Shown here: piece by piece, positions 9,413-19,268 of the stretch | Layout: every line of letters begins with the position of its first letter | Position numbering within the stretch: position 1 is the first letter of the stretch | Assembly (NCBI GenBank): GCA_001942415.1 | Contig: MKJX01000188.1 | Location: 1 to 53,273 of the forward strand | DNA: 53,273 nt | Origin: Pseudonocardia sp. CNS-139 | GTDB taxonomy: Bacteria > Actinomycetota > Actinomycetes > Mycobacteriales > Pseudonocardiaceae | Reading direction: 5' to 3' | Notes under the pieces: generated by a model | Databases searched by the model: none | Told to the model about the DNA's origin: nothing | The model's input: only the letters and a program-made list of their open reading frames with translations | Position numbers and translations under genes: made by a program

Positions 9413-10345
9413 TCAGCGGACGTGCGGCTCGCTCGGCACCGGCAGGTCGAAGACCTCGGCCAGCGGCAGGCTCTTCGCGGCGGCGACGAACGCGCGGGCG
9501 GCGACGGAGCCCGGGGTGGCCGCGTGCGTCGCGACCGAGACCTGCGTGCGCACGACCGGGTCGACCAGCGCGACGGCGCGTGTCTTGCCGATCACCGGCA
9601 TCGCGCGCAGCCACGTGTGCGGCACGATGCTCGCCCACGACCCGAGGCCGACGAGCGCGTAGAGCGACGCGACCGAGTCCGTCTCCATCTGCGGGGTGAC
9701 CACCACCCCGGTGTCGGCGAACGCCTTGTCGATGACCTGGCGGATCCGCATGTCCGGGGTGAGCAGGGCGAGCGGCAGCTGGGCGGCCTCGCTCCAGGTC
9801 ATGGTGTCGCCGGGGGGCATCAGCTGGTCGCCGGAGGCCAGCACCATGTACCGCTCCTCGTAGAGCGGCACGACCTGCAGGCTCTCCCGGTCCGCCGGGG
9901 CGAAGTGCGCGATGGCCGCGTCCAGCTCGAACTCGCGCAGCTGGCGGTGCAGCTCCGTGGCCGAGGACCGGGAGGCCACCTGCACCTTGGCCAGCGGGTG
10001 CGCCGCGCAGAACGCGGCCACCGGCAGCGCCAGGATCGTGGACGCGGTGGGCTCGGACCCCAGCCGCAGCGTGCCGGTGATGCCGGACTGCACGGCCGCG
10101 ACCTCGGCCTTGAACGCGTCCTGCTCGGCGAGGATCCGCTTCGCCCACACGACGAGCCGCTCGCCGGCCGGGGTGAGCCCCTCGAAGTTGTGGCCGCGGT
10201 TGATGAGCGTGACGTTCAGTTCCCGCTCGAGCTTGGCGATGGAGGCCGACAGCGCCGGCTGCGACACATAGCAGGCTTCGGCAGCGCGCGCGAAGTGCCG
10301 CTCCCGCGCCACCGCCACGAAGTACTCCAGCTGACGGAACTGCAC
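9413..10345 (-). CDS. LysR-family transcriptional regulator, probable oxalate-cluster regulator
   Basis: This 310-residue protein has an N-terminal winged HTH (FRQLEYFVAVARERHFARAA, then VSQPALSASIAKLERELN) and a periplasmic-binding-type effector domain, the normal LysR size. I chose the GTG start giving VQFRQLEYF because a GAGGAG ribosome site lies a few bases upstream, and the longer open frame adds unrelated sequence. It sits at the end of the CoA ligase gene, and two T-N11-A boxes lie in the oxc/ligase promoter. It probably senses oxalate, oxalyl-CoA or glyoxylate; the ligand is not readable from sequence. Confidence 0.88.
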   Translation of the reverse strand: MQFRQLEYFVAVARERHFARAAEACYVSQPALSASIAKLERELNVTLINRGHNFEGLTPAGERLVVWAKRILAEQDAFKAEVAAVQSGITGTLRLGSEPTASTILALPVAAFCAAHPLAKVQVASRSSATELHRQLREFELDAAIAHFAPADRESLQVVPLYEERYMVLASGDQLMPPGDTMTWSEAAQLPLALLTPDMRIRQVIDKAFADTGVVVTPQMETDSVASLYALVGLGSWASIVPHTWLRAMPVIGKTRAVALVDPVVRTQVSVATHAATPGSVAARAFVAAAKSLPLAEVFDLPVPSEPHVR

Positions 10346-10437
10346 GAGGCGACTCCTCTTTGAGATCGTGGTCGGCTCGCCGGGCCGGACGGCGCCGCGC
10401 TCACGCCCAGGTCGAGTCTCAGCACAACCCGGGGCCT

Positions 10438-10493
10438 GTGTCAATCGACACCGGGAGCGGTGTTGACCACCGTCGCACGGCTGCACGTATCCT
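10438..10493 (+). promoter_or_regulatory. Candidate promoter with inverted repeat, PAS gene side of the lysR/PAS intergenic region
   Basis: The 232-nt gap between lysR and the PAS gene holds a small inverted repeat GTGTC-AATC-GACAC (10438-10451) followed by TTGACC (10463-10468), 19 nt and TATCCT (10488-10493), a plausible though long-spaced promoter reading toward the PAS gene. Similarity to sigma-70 elements is moderate, and no regulator can be assigned. Confidence 0.35.
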
Positions 10494-10577
10494 GCATCGG
10501 GCGCGTTCAGCCGATGTCGGCGACGATCAGGACGCGGGCCGTTCCGCAGCCGGTCCGCCTCACACCCTCGATGAGGA

Positions 10578-11048
10578 ATGGTGTCGAACGCGATGCAGTT
10601 TGCTTCCAACGGTGTTCCCGGCGATCTCGCCGGCGCGATCCTGGAGTCCCCGGCCGAGGCCGTCATCGCCACCGACCGGGACGGCCGGATCACGTTCTGG
10701 AACCCGGGCTCGGAACGAATCCTCGGATACCCCGCCGCGGAGGCGGTCGGGCAGTCGCTGGACATCATCATTCCGGAGCGGCTGCGCGAGGCGCATTGGC
10801 GCGGATTCGCCGAGGTGATGGAGACCGGCGAGAGCCGTTACGGCGCCGGCGACATGCTGAGCGTGCCGGGAGTCCGCAAGGACGGGGAGCGCATCTCCCT
10901 GGATTTCACCATCGCCCTGCTCAAGGACTCCGCCGGCGCCGTCACCGGCACGGTCGCCGTCCTGCGGGACGTGACCGCGCGGTTCGAGGAGCTGAAGGGG
11001 CTGCGCCGGCGGCTGCGCGAGCTGGAGCAGGCGCCCGCCCGGTCCTGA
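10578..11048 (+). CDS. Single-domain PAS sensor protein
   Basis: This protein of about 156 aa is nearly all one PAS domain: LESPAEAVIATDRDGRITFWNPGSERILGYPAAEAVG, then VRKDGERISLDFTIALLKD and GAVTGTVAVLRDVTARFEE. A short basic helical tail (LKGLRRRLRELEQA) follows. It has no kinase, cyclase or HTH, so it may act as a stand-alone sensor or partner protein. FixL-like PAS domains bind heme, but I cannot confirm the ligand histidine. The start is uncertain: ATG 10578 is almost on top of a GAGGA site, so GTG at 10581 or ATG at 10593 are possible. It lies between the oxalate lysR and the PanE-like gene, which suggests control of this island. Confidence 0.75.
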   Translation: MVSNAMQFASNGVPGDLAGAILESPAEAVIATDRDGRITFWNPGSERILGYPAAEAVGQSLDIIIPERLREAHWRGFAEVMETGESRYGAGDMLSVPGVRKDGERISLDFTIALLKDSAGAVTGTVAVLRDVTARFEELKGLRRRLRELEQAPARS

Positions 11049-11130
11049 CCCCGGCCCCGCGCACGCCGCGGCCGCGGCGGGCTGTTCCCCCGCCGGCGGC
11101 TCTGGGCGTGGACCTGTCAGCGCGGTCCGG

Positions 11131-12107
11131 TCATGAAGCCGCGGCGACTGCTGGTTGAGCAGGTCGGCCACGGCGGTGATCGCCCGGAGGGTGGGGACCT
11201 CGGCGCCCGTGAGGTCGGCGAGCTCCACCACCGCGGTCAGGAGCACGTCCAGCTCCATCGGGCGTCCACGCTCCAGGTCCTGGAGCGTGGAGGTCTTGTG
11301 CTCGCCGGTGCGCTCGGCACCGGCGATGCGCTTCTCGACGGAGATCTCGGGGAAGCAGCCCACCCGGTGGGCCACGTCCAGCGTCTCCTCCATCATCTTC
11401 GCGACGAGCGCGCGCGTGCCCGCGTGCCGCGCGATGCCGGCCATGGTGGCCCGGGTGAGCGCGCTGAGCGGGTTGAAGGCGATGTTGCCCATCAGCTTGA
11501 TCCAGATGTCGGCGCGCACGTCCGCCTCGACGGGGCACTTGAGCCCGCCGGCGACCATTGCCTCCGAGAACTCCGTGCACCGCTTCGAGATGGAGCCGTC
11601 CGGCTCGCCGATCGAGAAGCGGGTGCCCTCCAGGTGCCGGACGACCCCGGGCGCCTCGATCTCGGTGGCCGCGTAGACCACACAGCCCACCGCGCGGTCC
11701 AGCGGAAGGGCCGCGGTCACGGCGCCGTCCGGGTCGACGCTCTCGATCCGGTGGCCCTCGAACGGCCCGTCCAGCTGGTGGAAGTACCACCACGGGATGC
11801 CGTTCTGAGCAGCGATGATCGAGGTGTTCTCCTGCAGCAGCGGCGCGACCATCGAACCGGCGGCCGCGTAGGCGTTGGCCTTGAGCCCCAGGAAGACGTG
11901 GTCGACGGGGCCGATCTCGCTCGGGTCGTCGGTGGCGTGCGGGTGGGCCGCGAAGTCCCCTCGCGGGCTCAGGACCTGCACTCCGTTGCTCCGTAGCGCC
12001 TCGAGGTGGGCCCCGCGGGCCACGAGGTGCACTTCGGCACCGGCCCGGCTGAGCGCCGCCCCCACGTAGGCGCCGATGGCACCCGCTCCCAGCACAGCAA
12101 CCTTCAC
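11131..12107 (-). CDS. PanE/ApbA-family reductase, candidate oxalyl-CoA reductase
   Basis: This ketopantoate-reductase-fold protein of about 325 aa has the NADP motif VAVLGAGAIGAYVGAALS at the start, the catalytic-lysine region ADIWIKLMGNIAFNPLSALT near residue 205, and the conserved Glu of GRPMELDVLL near residue 270. Family knowledge: PanE2 of Methylorubrum extorquens is the oxalyl-CoA reductase giving glyoxylate. Neighbouring oxc, frc, CoA ligase and glycerate-pathway genes make that role more likely here than pantothenate synthesis. The open frame runs on to 10560 across the PAS gene, which is implausible; one missing base near 11140 gives a stop at 11131. Its promoter carries the 20-bp operator shared with two other units. 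Confidence 0.72.
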
Positions 12108-12173
12108 GTCGGGCTCCCGTCCTCTGTGAACTGGTCGATACCCAGACCGGCATCGCCGACCTGCGGCACGGCT

Positions 12174-12210
12174 GCATTCAGTATGCAGTATGGAAGACCG
12201 GCACAGTCAA
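12174..12210 (-). promoter_or_regulatory. Promoter and operator of the PanE-like gene (operator copy 1)
   Basis: On the minus strand TTGACT (12210-12205) is followed by the operator at 12193-12174, which overlaps the expected -10 position (TGCATA after 17 nt). Read on the plus strand, the operator shares 17 of 20 bases with the copy at 12320-12339, including an identical 13-nt GTATGCAGTATGG. Overlap with -10 suggests repression. Confidence 0.65.
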
Positions 12211-12285
12211 GACGCAGGAGGGAGGACCACCCGCCGAACCCCCTGCGCGGGGGAGAGCCATCGCAGGCGACTGCTGAACCAACTC

Positions 12286-12339
12286 TGGACAACGGCCCGG
12301 CCGTGGAGTACCAAAGCAGCCATACCGTATGCAGTATGG
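12286..12339 (+). promoter_or_regulatory. Promoter and operator of the ThDP-lyase operon (operator copy 2)
   Basis: TGGACA (12286-12291), 17 nt and TACCAA (12309-12314) form a good promoter. Five bases later comes the 20-bp operator CCATACCGTATGCAGTATGG (12320-12339), an interrupted palindrome with CCATAC and GTATGG ends, placed over the predicted transcription start. The ATG at 12380 follows AAGGAG at 9 nt. The rest of the 272-nt divergent region holds operator copy 1 and a small CCCCC/GGGGG hairpin. Confidence 0.7.
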
Positions 12340-12379
12340 GAAACGCCGCCGTTGAGGCCGGCTCAAGGAGATGCTCTCG

Positions 12380-14102
12380 ATGTCGCAGACGATCCCCGGA
12401 TGGGCTGCTCGGGACGGGGTCGGCCGCGCGCCGGCCCTGCCCGAGACGGTCTCCGGCGGCCATCTCGTCGCGAAGGCCCTGAAGGCGGAGGGTGTCGAGA
12501 GGATCTACACCCTGTGCGGCGGGCACATCATCGACATCTACGACGGCTGTGCCGATGAAGGTATCGCCGTTGTCGACGTACGGCACGAGCAGGTCGCCGC
12601 ACACGCGGCCGACGGGTACGCCCGCATCACCGGCAGGCCCGGCGTCGCGGTCGTCACCGCAGGTCCGGGCACCACCGACGCCGTCACGGGGGTGGCCAAC
12701 GCGCTGCGCGCCGAGAGCCCGATGCTGCTGATCGGCGGCCAGGGTGCGCGCGACCAGCACAAGATGGGGTCCCTCCAGGACCTCCCGCACGTGGAGATGC
12801 TGTCGCCGATCACGAAGTTCGCGGCGACGGTCCCGGACACGGCGCGCGTCGCCGACATGGTGTCGATGGCGTTCCGCGAGTGCTTCAGCGGTGCGCCCGG
12901 CCCGTCCTTCCTGGAGATCCCGCGCGACGTCCTCGACGCGCACGTCCCGCTCGAGCTGGCCCGGCTGCCCCGGCCCGGCTCCTACCGGGCGTCCACCCGG
13001 TCGGCGGGCGACCCGGCGGCCGTCGAGGAGCTGGCCCGGCTGGTCGCCCGCTCCGAGAAGCCGTGCGTGCTGCTCGGCAGCCAGGTCTGGACGTGCCGGG
13101 CCACCGACGCGGCGGTGGAGTTCGTCCGCACCCTCTCCATCCCGCGTCATGAACGGCGCCGGCCGCGGGACGCTGCCGCCCGGCGACCCGCTGCACTTCC
13201 AGCTCGCCCGCCGGCACGCGTTCACCGAGGCCGACCTCATCGTCATCGTCGGCACGCCGTTCGACTTCCGCATGGGCTACGGCCGACGCCTCTCCCCCAC
13301 GGCGACGGTCGTGCAGATCGATCTCGACTACCGCACGGTCGGGAAGAACCGGGACATCGACCTCGGCCTCGTCGGCGACGTCGGCGCCATCCTGTCCGCC
13401 ACCACGGCCGCCGCGGGCCGGACCAGCAGCAACACCGCGGCACGCAAGGCATGGGTCGGCGAGCTGCGCGCCTTCGAGCGCGCCGCCTACGAGAAGCGAC
13501 TGCCGCGCCAGCGCTCCTTCGCCACGCCCATCGACCCGTACCGGCTGGTGCACGAGATCAACGAGTTCCTCACGGAGGACTCGATCTACGTCGGGGACGG
13601 CGGCGACATCGTCACCTTCTCCGGCCAGGTCGTGCAGCCGAAGTCGCCCGGCCACTGGATGGACCCCGGGCCGCTCGGCACCCTCGGCGTCGGCATCCCG
13701 TTCGTGCTGGCGGCCAAGCAGGCGAGGCCCGACAAGGAGGTCGTCGCGCTCTTCGGCGACGGCGCACTGAGCCTCACGGGCTGGGACTTCGAGACGCTCG
13801 TGCGGTTCGACGTCCCGTTCGTGGGGATCGTCGGCAACAACTCGTCGATGAACCAGATCCGGTACGGGCAGATCCAGAAGTACGGCGAGGAACGCGGCCG
13901 GGTGGGCAACACGCTCGGCCGCGTGAAGTACGACGAGTTCGCGAGGATGCTCGGCGGATACGGCGAAGAGGTCAGCGACCCAGCCGATATCGCGCCGGCT
14001 TTGCAGCGTGCCCGCGAGTCGGGCCTTCCGTCCCTCATCAACGTCTGGATCGACCCGGAGGTCTACGCCCCGGGGACGATGAACCAGACGATGTACAAGT
14101 GA
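12380..14102 (+). CDS. ThDP-dependent lyase, 2-hydroxyacyl-CoA lyase-like (one frame break)
   Basis: This is a three-domain ThDP enzyme of about 574 aa. The activating Glu is in [14 protein letters not shown] (E70), and the ThDP/Mg motif GDG to NN is intact ([12 protein letters not shown] to VGNNSSMNQ). At the position where Oxc has the Tyr-Glu pair this protein has [11 protein letters not shown], closer to HACL (FQExPQVE). It ends [12 protein letters not shown], a tail long enough to act as a lid. HACLs split 2-hydroxyacyl-CoA into an aldehyde or ketone plus formyl-CoA and can run in reverse. Alternatives are an acetolactate-synthase-like carboligase or a variant oxalyl-CoA decarboxylase. 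A break near 13143 is repaired by two bases. The start follows AAGGAG. It is first in an operon with two CoA-handling enzymes. Confidence 0.65.
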
Positions 14103-14130
14103 CTGTCGGCCATCCCATGGGGGTAAGAAA

Positions 14131-15355
14131 ATGAGCGCTCTCGACGGCGTCCGCATCCTGGACATGACGCATGTCCAGTCCGGGCCCTCGGCCACTCAGA
14201 TCCTGGCCTGGCTCGGTGCGGACGTGGTGAAGCTGGAGGCCCCGACCGGCGACATCACGCGCCAGCAGCTGCGCGACATCCCCGACGTCGACAGCCTGTA
14301 CTTCACGATGCTGAACTGCAACAAGCGCAGCATCACGCTGAACATGAAGAGCGAGCAGGGTAAGGAGCTCTTCATCGACATGGTGCAGAACGCCGACGTT
14401 CTCGTGGAGAACTTCGGGCCCGGCGCGGTCGACCGCATGGGATTCACGTGGGACCGGCTGCAGGAGCTGAACCCGCGGCTCATCTACGCCTCGATCAAGG
14501 GGTTCGGCGAGGGCCCGTACACCCATTACAAGGCGTACGAGGTGGTGGCCCAGGCCATGGGCGGCTCGATGAGCACCACCGGTTTCGAGGACGGCCCGCC
14601 GCTCGCCACCGGCGCCCAGATCGGTGACTCCGGCACGGGCATGCACGCGGTGGCCGGCATCCTCGCCGCCCTCGTGCAGCGCAACTCCACCGGCCGCGGC
14701 CAGCGCGTCACCGTCGCGATGCAGCACGCGGTGCTCAACCTGTGCCGCGTGAAGCTGCGCGACCAGCAGCGCCTCGCGCACGGCCCGCTCGCCGAGTACC
14801 CGAACGACGAGTTCGGCGAGGACGTGCCGCGCTCCGGCAACGCGTCCGGCGGCGGCCAGCCCGGCTGGGCCGTCCGGTGCGCCCCCGGCGGCCCCAACGA
14901 CTGGATCTACGTGATCGTGCAGCCCGTCGGCTGGGCCCCGATCGCGAACCTCATCGGCCGTCCCGAGCTGGCCGAGGACCCGGAGTGGGCGACGCCGAAG
15001 GCCCGCCTGCCGAAGCTGGACAAGATGTTCCAGCTGATCGAGGAGTGGTCCTCGCGCCTGTCGAAGTGGGACGCGCTCGCCCAGCTCAACGCGCTCAACG
15101 TGCCTGCGGGCCGATCCTCTCCACCAAGGAGCTGATCGAGGACGCTCGCTGGCCGACAACAACATGGTCGTCACGGTCGACCACCCGGAGCGCGGTGCCT
15201 TCAAGACCGTCGGCTGCCCGATCAAGCTGTCGGACTCCCCGGTGAAGGTCGAGACCTCACCGCTGCTGGGAGAGCACAACGAAGAGGTGTACGTGGGCGA
15301 GCTCGGCCTCGACCCCGCCCGGTTCGCCGAACTGAAGACGAGCGGAGTGATCTGA
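14131..15355 (+). CDS. Class III CoA-transferase, second Frc-like paralogue (two frame breaks)
   Basis: About 408 aa, Frc-like throughout: [25 protein letters not shown], catalytic Asp in [12 protein letters not shown] (D166), and ending [20 protein letters not shown]. It differs from the frc product in the glycine loop ([10 protein letters not shown] against [10 protein letters not shown]), in lacking the CKGWE block after it, and in the middle part around residues 255-310, so its acceptor is probably not oxalate or not only oxalate. Missing bases near 15105 ([12 protein letters not shown] expected) and 15148 explain the frame changes. It lies 28 nt after the ThDP lyase, and the CoA ligase gene follows at 2 nt. 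It could pass CoA from formyl-CoA to a 2-hydroxy acid. Confidence 0.85.
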
Positions 15356-15357
15356 GC

Positions 15358-17503
15358 ATGGTGGCTCAGTACGACGTGGTCTACGACCGGGACGCCGTGC
15401 GCGACGTCCTGGAGAAGGCGCGGGCCGAGGGGCGGGGGTCGCTCACCGCTCCCGAGGGTCGCCGGGTCTGCGAGGCGTACGGCATCCCGACCCCGGGCGA
15501 GGGCCTGGCCGGCAGTGCCGAGGAGGCGGTCCGGCTGGCCGCCGGCCTCGGCGGGCCGGTCGCGATGAAGATCGTCTCCCCGGACATCCTGCACAAGACG
15601 GAGGCCGGCGGCGTCCGGGTCGGCGTGTCCGGGGACGACGCGGTGCGCGCCGCGTTCGACGAGATCGTCGCGAACGCGGGCGCGTACAACTCCGCCGCGC
15701 GCGCGAGGGCATCCAGGTCCAGCAGATGGTCGGCGGCGGCCAGGAGGTCCTCGTCGGGGCCACCACCGACCCGACGTTCGGCAAGGTGATCGTCTTCGGC
15801 CTCGGCGGTGTGCTCGTCGAGGTGCTCAAGGACGTCACCTTCCGGCTCGCGCCCGTCGACCGGGAGACCGCGCTCTCGATGCTCGACGGCGTCCGCGCGG
15901 CCGAGATCCTGCACGGCGTCCGCGGCGGCGAGCCGGTGGACGCCGAGGCGCTGGCCGACCTCATCCGGCGGCTGTCCGACCTGGTCACCGACTTCCAGGA
16001 GATCAGCGAGCTCGACCTCAACCCGGTCTTCGCCCGGCCGGACGGCGCGTCGGCGGCCGACGTCCGGGTCCTGCTCGACACCGAGCGCCGCGCCGCGCCC
16101 GTGCAGTACGGCCAGGAGGAGATCCTGGCGACGATGAACCGCATGATGCGGCCGAGGTCGGTCGCGGTCATCGGCGCGTCGGCGGAGCACGGCAAGATCG
16201 GCAACTCGGTCCTGCGGAACCTCGTCGACGGGGGCTACACCGGCGAGATCCACCCGATCAACCCCAAGGCCGACGAGATCATGGGGCGCCGGGCGTACAA
16301 GAGCATCACCGACGTACCGGGTGACGTCGACGTGGCCGTGTTCGCGGTGCCCGCCAGGCTCGTGCCGCAGGCGCTGCGCGAGGCCGGCGAGAAGAACGTG
16401 CCGGCCGCCGTGCTGATCCCCTCCGGCTTCGCCGAGACGGGCAACCACGAGCTCCAGGAGGAGATCGTGGCGATCGGCCGCGCGGGCGGCGTGCGGCTGC
16501 TCGGCCCGAACATCTACGGCTACTACTCCACGCCGCAGAACCTGTGCGCGACGTTCTGCACGCCGTACGACGTCAGGGGCGGGGTGGCGCTGACCTCCCA
16601 GTCCGGCGGCATCGGCATGGCCATCCTCGGGTTCAGCCGCACCAGCAAGATGGGCGTCTCGGCGATCGTCGGGCTCGGCAACAAGTCCGACCTGGACGAG
16701 GACGACCTGCTCACCTACTTCGAGCAGGACCCGGACACCAGCATCGTCGCGATGCACCTGGAGGACCTGAAGGACGGCCGGGCCTTCGTCGAGGCCGCGC
16801 AGCGGATCACCAGGAAGAAACCGGTGGTCGTGCTGAAGGCCGGGCGCACCGCGCTCGGCGCCCGCGCCGCCAGCTCGCACACCGGCGCCTCGCCGGCGAC
16901 GACAAGGTCTACGACGACATCCTCAGGCAGGCCGGCGTCGTGCGGGCCTACTCGCTGAACGACATGCTCGAGTTCGCCAGGGGCATCCCGGTGCTGCCCA
17001 CGCCGAAGGGCGAGAACGTCGTCATCATCACCGGCGCAGGCGGCTCGGGGGTGCTGCTCTCCGACGCGGTCGTGGAGAACGGCCTCTCGCTGATGGAGAT
17101 GCCGCCCGACCTGGACGCGGCGTTCAAGGCGTTCATCCCGCCGTTCGGTGCCTCGGGCAACCCGGTCGACATCACCGGCGGCGAGCCCCCTTCGACCTAC
17201 GAGGCCACCATCCGGCTCGGCCTCGAGGACAGCCGGATCCACGCGCTGATCCTCGGCTACTGGCACACGATCGTGACGCCGCCGATGGTCTTCGCGGAGC
17301 TCGTCGCCGAGGTCGTCGCGCAGGCGCGGGCCGAGGGGATCGAGAAACCGGTCGTGGCGTCGCTCGCGGGCGACGTCGAGGTGGAGGAGGCCAGCGCCTA
17401 CCTCTACGAGCACGGAGTCGTCGCGTACCCGTACACGACGGAGAAGCCGGTGGCAGTGCTGGGGGCCAAGTACCGCTGGGCCCGCAGCGCCGGCCTCATC
17501 TGA
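15358..17503 (+). CDS. Acyl-CoA synthetase, NDP-forming, beta-alpha fusion (two frame breaks)
   Basis: About 715 aa. An N-terminal ATP-grasp (beta) domain carries PVAMKIVSPDILHKTEAGGV, GGQEVLVGATTDPTFG and ELDLNPVFARPDG. The CoA-binding alpha part follows: PRSVAVIGASAEHGKIGNSV, VALTSQSGGIG, and the phosphohistidine region ASSHTGA near the second frame break. This is the ADP-forming acetate-CoA ligase superfamily with domains in beta-alpha order. Breaks near 15701 and 16886 are each one or two missing G/C bases. It starts 2 nt after the CoA transferase stop. In context it probably activates, or recovers energy from, an organic acid of the same pathway; the substrate cannot be read from sequence. 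Confidence 0.85.
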
Positions 17504-17616
17504 CGTCACGAACAGCAGTACCCACAACACAAGGACCGAGGCGGCTTCTGCGGAGCCGGCTCACCCGGTGTCGATCCTGGCACCGGGAAAGCGGATCGGT
17601 CGCCCGACCGGCTCAT

Positions 17617-17643
17617 CCCGAGGGATCTCGCCCACCCCTCGGG
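17617..17643 (+). terminator. Hairpin in the leader between the CoA ligase and transporter genes
   Basis: CCCGAGGG pairs with CCCTCGGG over an 11-nt loop within the 255-nt gap before the transporter gene. It could be a partial terminator or attenuator separating enzyme and transporter expression. No U-run follows, so function is uncertain. Confidence 0.4.
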
Positions 17644-17758
17644 AGGCCGGCTCGGGCCGGCCGGTACCGCATTGGCAATCCATGCAAGTGAGTTGGGAGG
17701 AAACGGCAAAGGGCGAGTAGCCGTACCAGAGGAAACCCCGACGGAGAGGTCCACCACT

Positions 17759-19262
17759 GTGACTACTTCGAAGAACCCCGACTCAACACCGACCGGGGAT
17801 ACGACTGCCACCGCGGGCAGTGAGAAAGTATGGCACGCGGGCGGCCTTGAACCGATGCCGATCCGGAAGCTCCCGGAGGCGCCACCGTCCGTTCACCTCG
17901 TCGGCCCGACGGTCTTCCTCGTCGCGCTCGGCGTGGGTATGGGCGAGTCCTACATGTGGCCCCGCCTGGTGCTGCTGTTCGGGCCAGAGATCCGCTGGCT
18001 CTTCCTGATCGGTGTCACCCTCCAGGCCATCGTACTGCTGGAAATGGCCCGGTATGCGATGGCGACCGGTGAGAGCATCTTCACCGGCGCGGCGCGCGTG
18101 TGGAAACCGATCATGTGGTTCTTCTTCACGATCGCGATTCTGATCTACATCTGGCCGGGCCACCTCTCGGCCGGCTCGTTGGCGTTCGAGCAGGTGACCG
18201 GCGTCCCCTGGCAAGTCGCGGCGATCGTCGGAATGCTCTTGGTCGGCACCGTCTTCACGCTGGCCAAGGTCATCTACAACCTGCTGGAAAGCGTGCTGTC
18301 GATCCTGATCGGCACGCTGGTGCTCGGCACGGCCGTCATCGCGTCCATCGTCGGGACGTGGGGCGACCTGGCCAGCACGATCGCCGGCATGTTCGCGTTC
18401 GGCTACCTGCCGGCCGAGGCGCTCTCGCCGGAGTGGTTCCCGGTGATCGTCGGCTCGATCGCGTTCGCCGGCCCGTCGGGCATGCAGCAGATGTGGTACA
18501 CGCTGCACCTGCGGGACAAGGCGCCGGCATGGGTGCGCACATCCCGCAGCTGCGGGGTCTGCGTTCGGCGGGCGAGGAAGAGGCCATGCCTTCGCGCGGC
18601 TTCATGTTCGACACCGACGACCCGGCCGAGATGGCCAAGTGGCGCGGCTGGCGCCGCTGGGTCACGTTCGACGCGATCCTGCTGTTCTGGGGCATCACGA
18701 TGCTCGTGACGATCTCGTTCACCGTGCTCGCGCGGTCCGCCGCCCGCACCAACCGCAGGTCGTCGACCTGCTCCGGGAAGGTGAGCGGGAAGCGGCGCTC
18801 GACGCGATGGCCGGGTCGTTCGCGTCCGTCGGTGTGCCGGCGCTGGGTGGGGTGTTCCTGAGCTTCATCGCTCTGATCGGCCTCAACGCCACCCTCGGCC
18901 TGTTCGACTCGTTCTCGCGTGGCCAGTCGGACATGGCGTACCACTTCATTCCCGGAATGAAGCGGTTCCGCATGGCGCACATCTACGCCGGTTTCCTCTG
19001 GGGTGTCATCGCCTTCGGCATCGTGATCATCCTGTGGGGCCCGGTGGACGGCCCGGCAGCGATCCTGGACGTCCTGGCGTTCCTCTCCACGTTCGCCATG
19101 GGGTCCTACTGCATCGTGTTGTTGCTGGTGAACAACAGGATGCTGCCGAAGCCGATCCGGCCGAAGCTGTGGACCAACATCGTCATCGGGTTCGGCGCCG
19201 TGTTCTACCTCGGCATGCTGTTCTACAGCATGATCGCCTTCGGCGTCTCCGACCTGGGCTGA
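17759..19262 (+). CDS. Nramp-superfamily transporter without canonical metal-site motifs (two frame breaks)
   Basis: About 500 aa and roughly 11 membrane segments after a polar 50-residue N-terminus. GPTVFLVALGVGMGESYMWP aligns with Nramp segment 1, but the metal motif DPGN is absent (GESY there). Segment 6 has AGPSGMQQMWYTLHLRDKG in place of the usual MPHN. The LeuT-like fold is therefore likely, but Mn/Fe transport by the classic site is not. The gene follows three catabolic genes, so an organic acid substrate or a different ion is plausible. I chose GTG 17759 (VTTSKNPDS) for its GAGAGG site; the frame is open from TTG 17672. Breaks near 18525 and 18750 are single missing bases. Confidence 0.7.
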
Positions 19263-19268
19263 TCCACG

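Noticed and set aside
10560..11130. C-terminal extension of the PanE-like protein to 515 aa, opposite the PAS gene
   Set aside because: The family ends near 310-330 aa, the extension is low complexity, and one missing base near 11140 gives a natural stop.
12320..12339. The 20-bp repeat as a riboswitch or RNA element
   Set aside because: It occurs in both orientations relative to genes and overlaps promoter cores, which fits a DNA operator better than an RNA structure.
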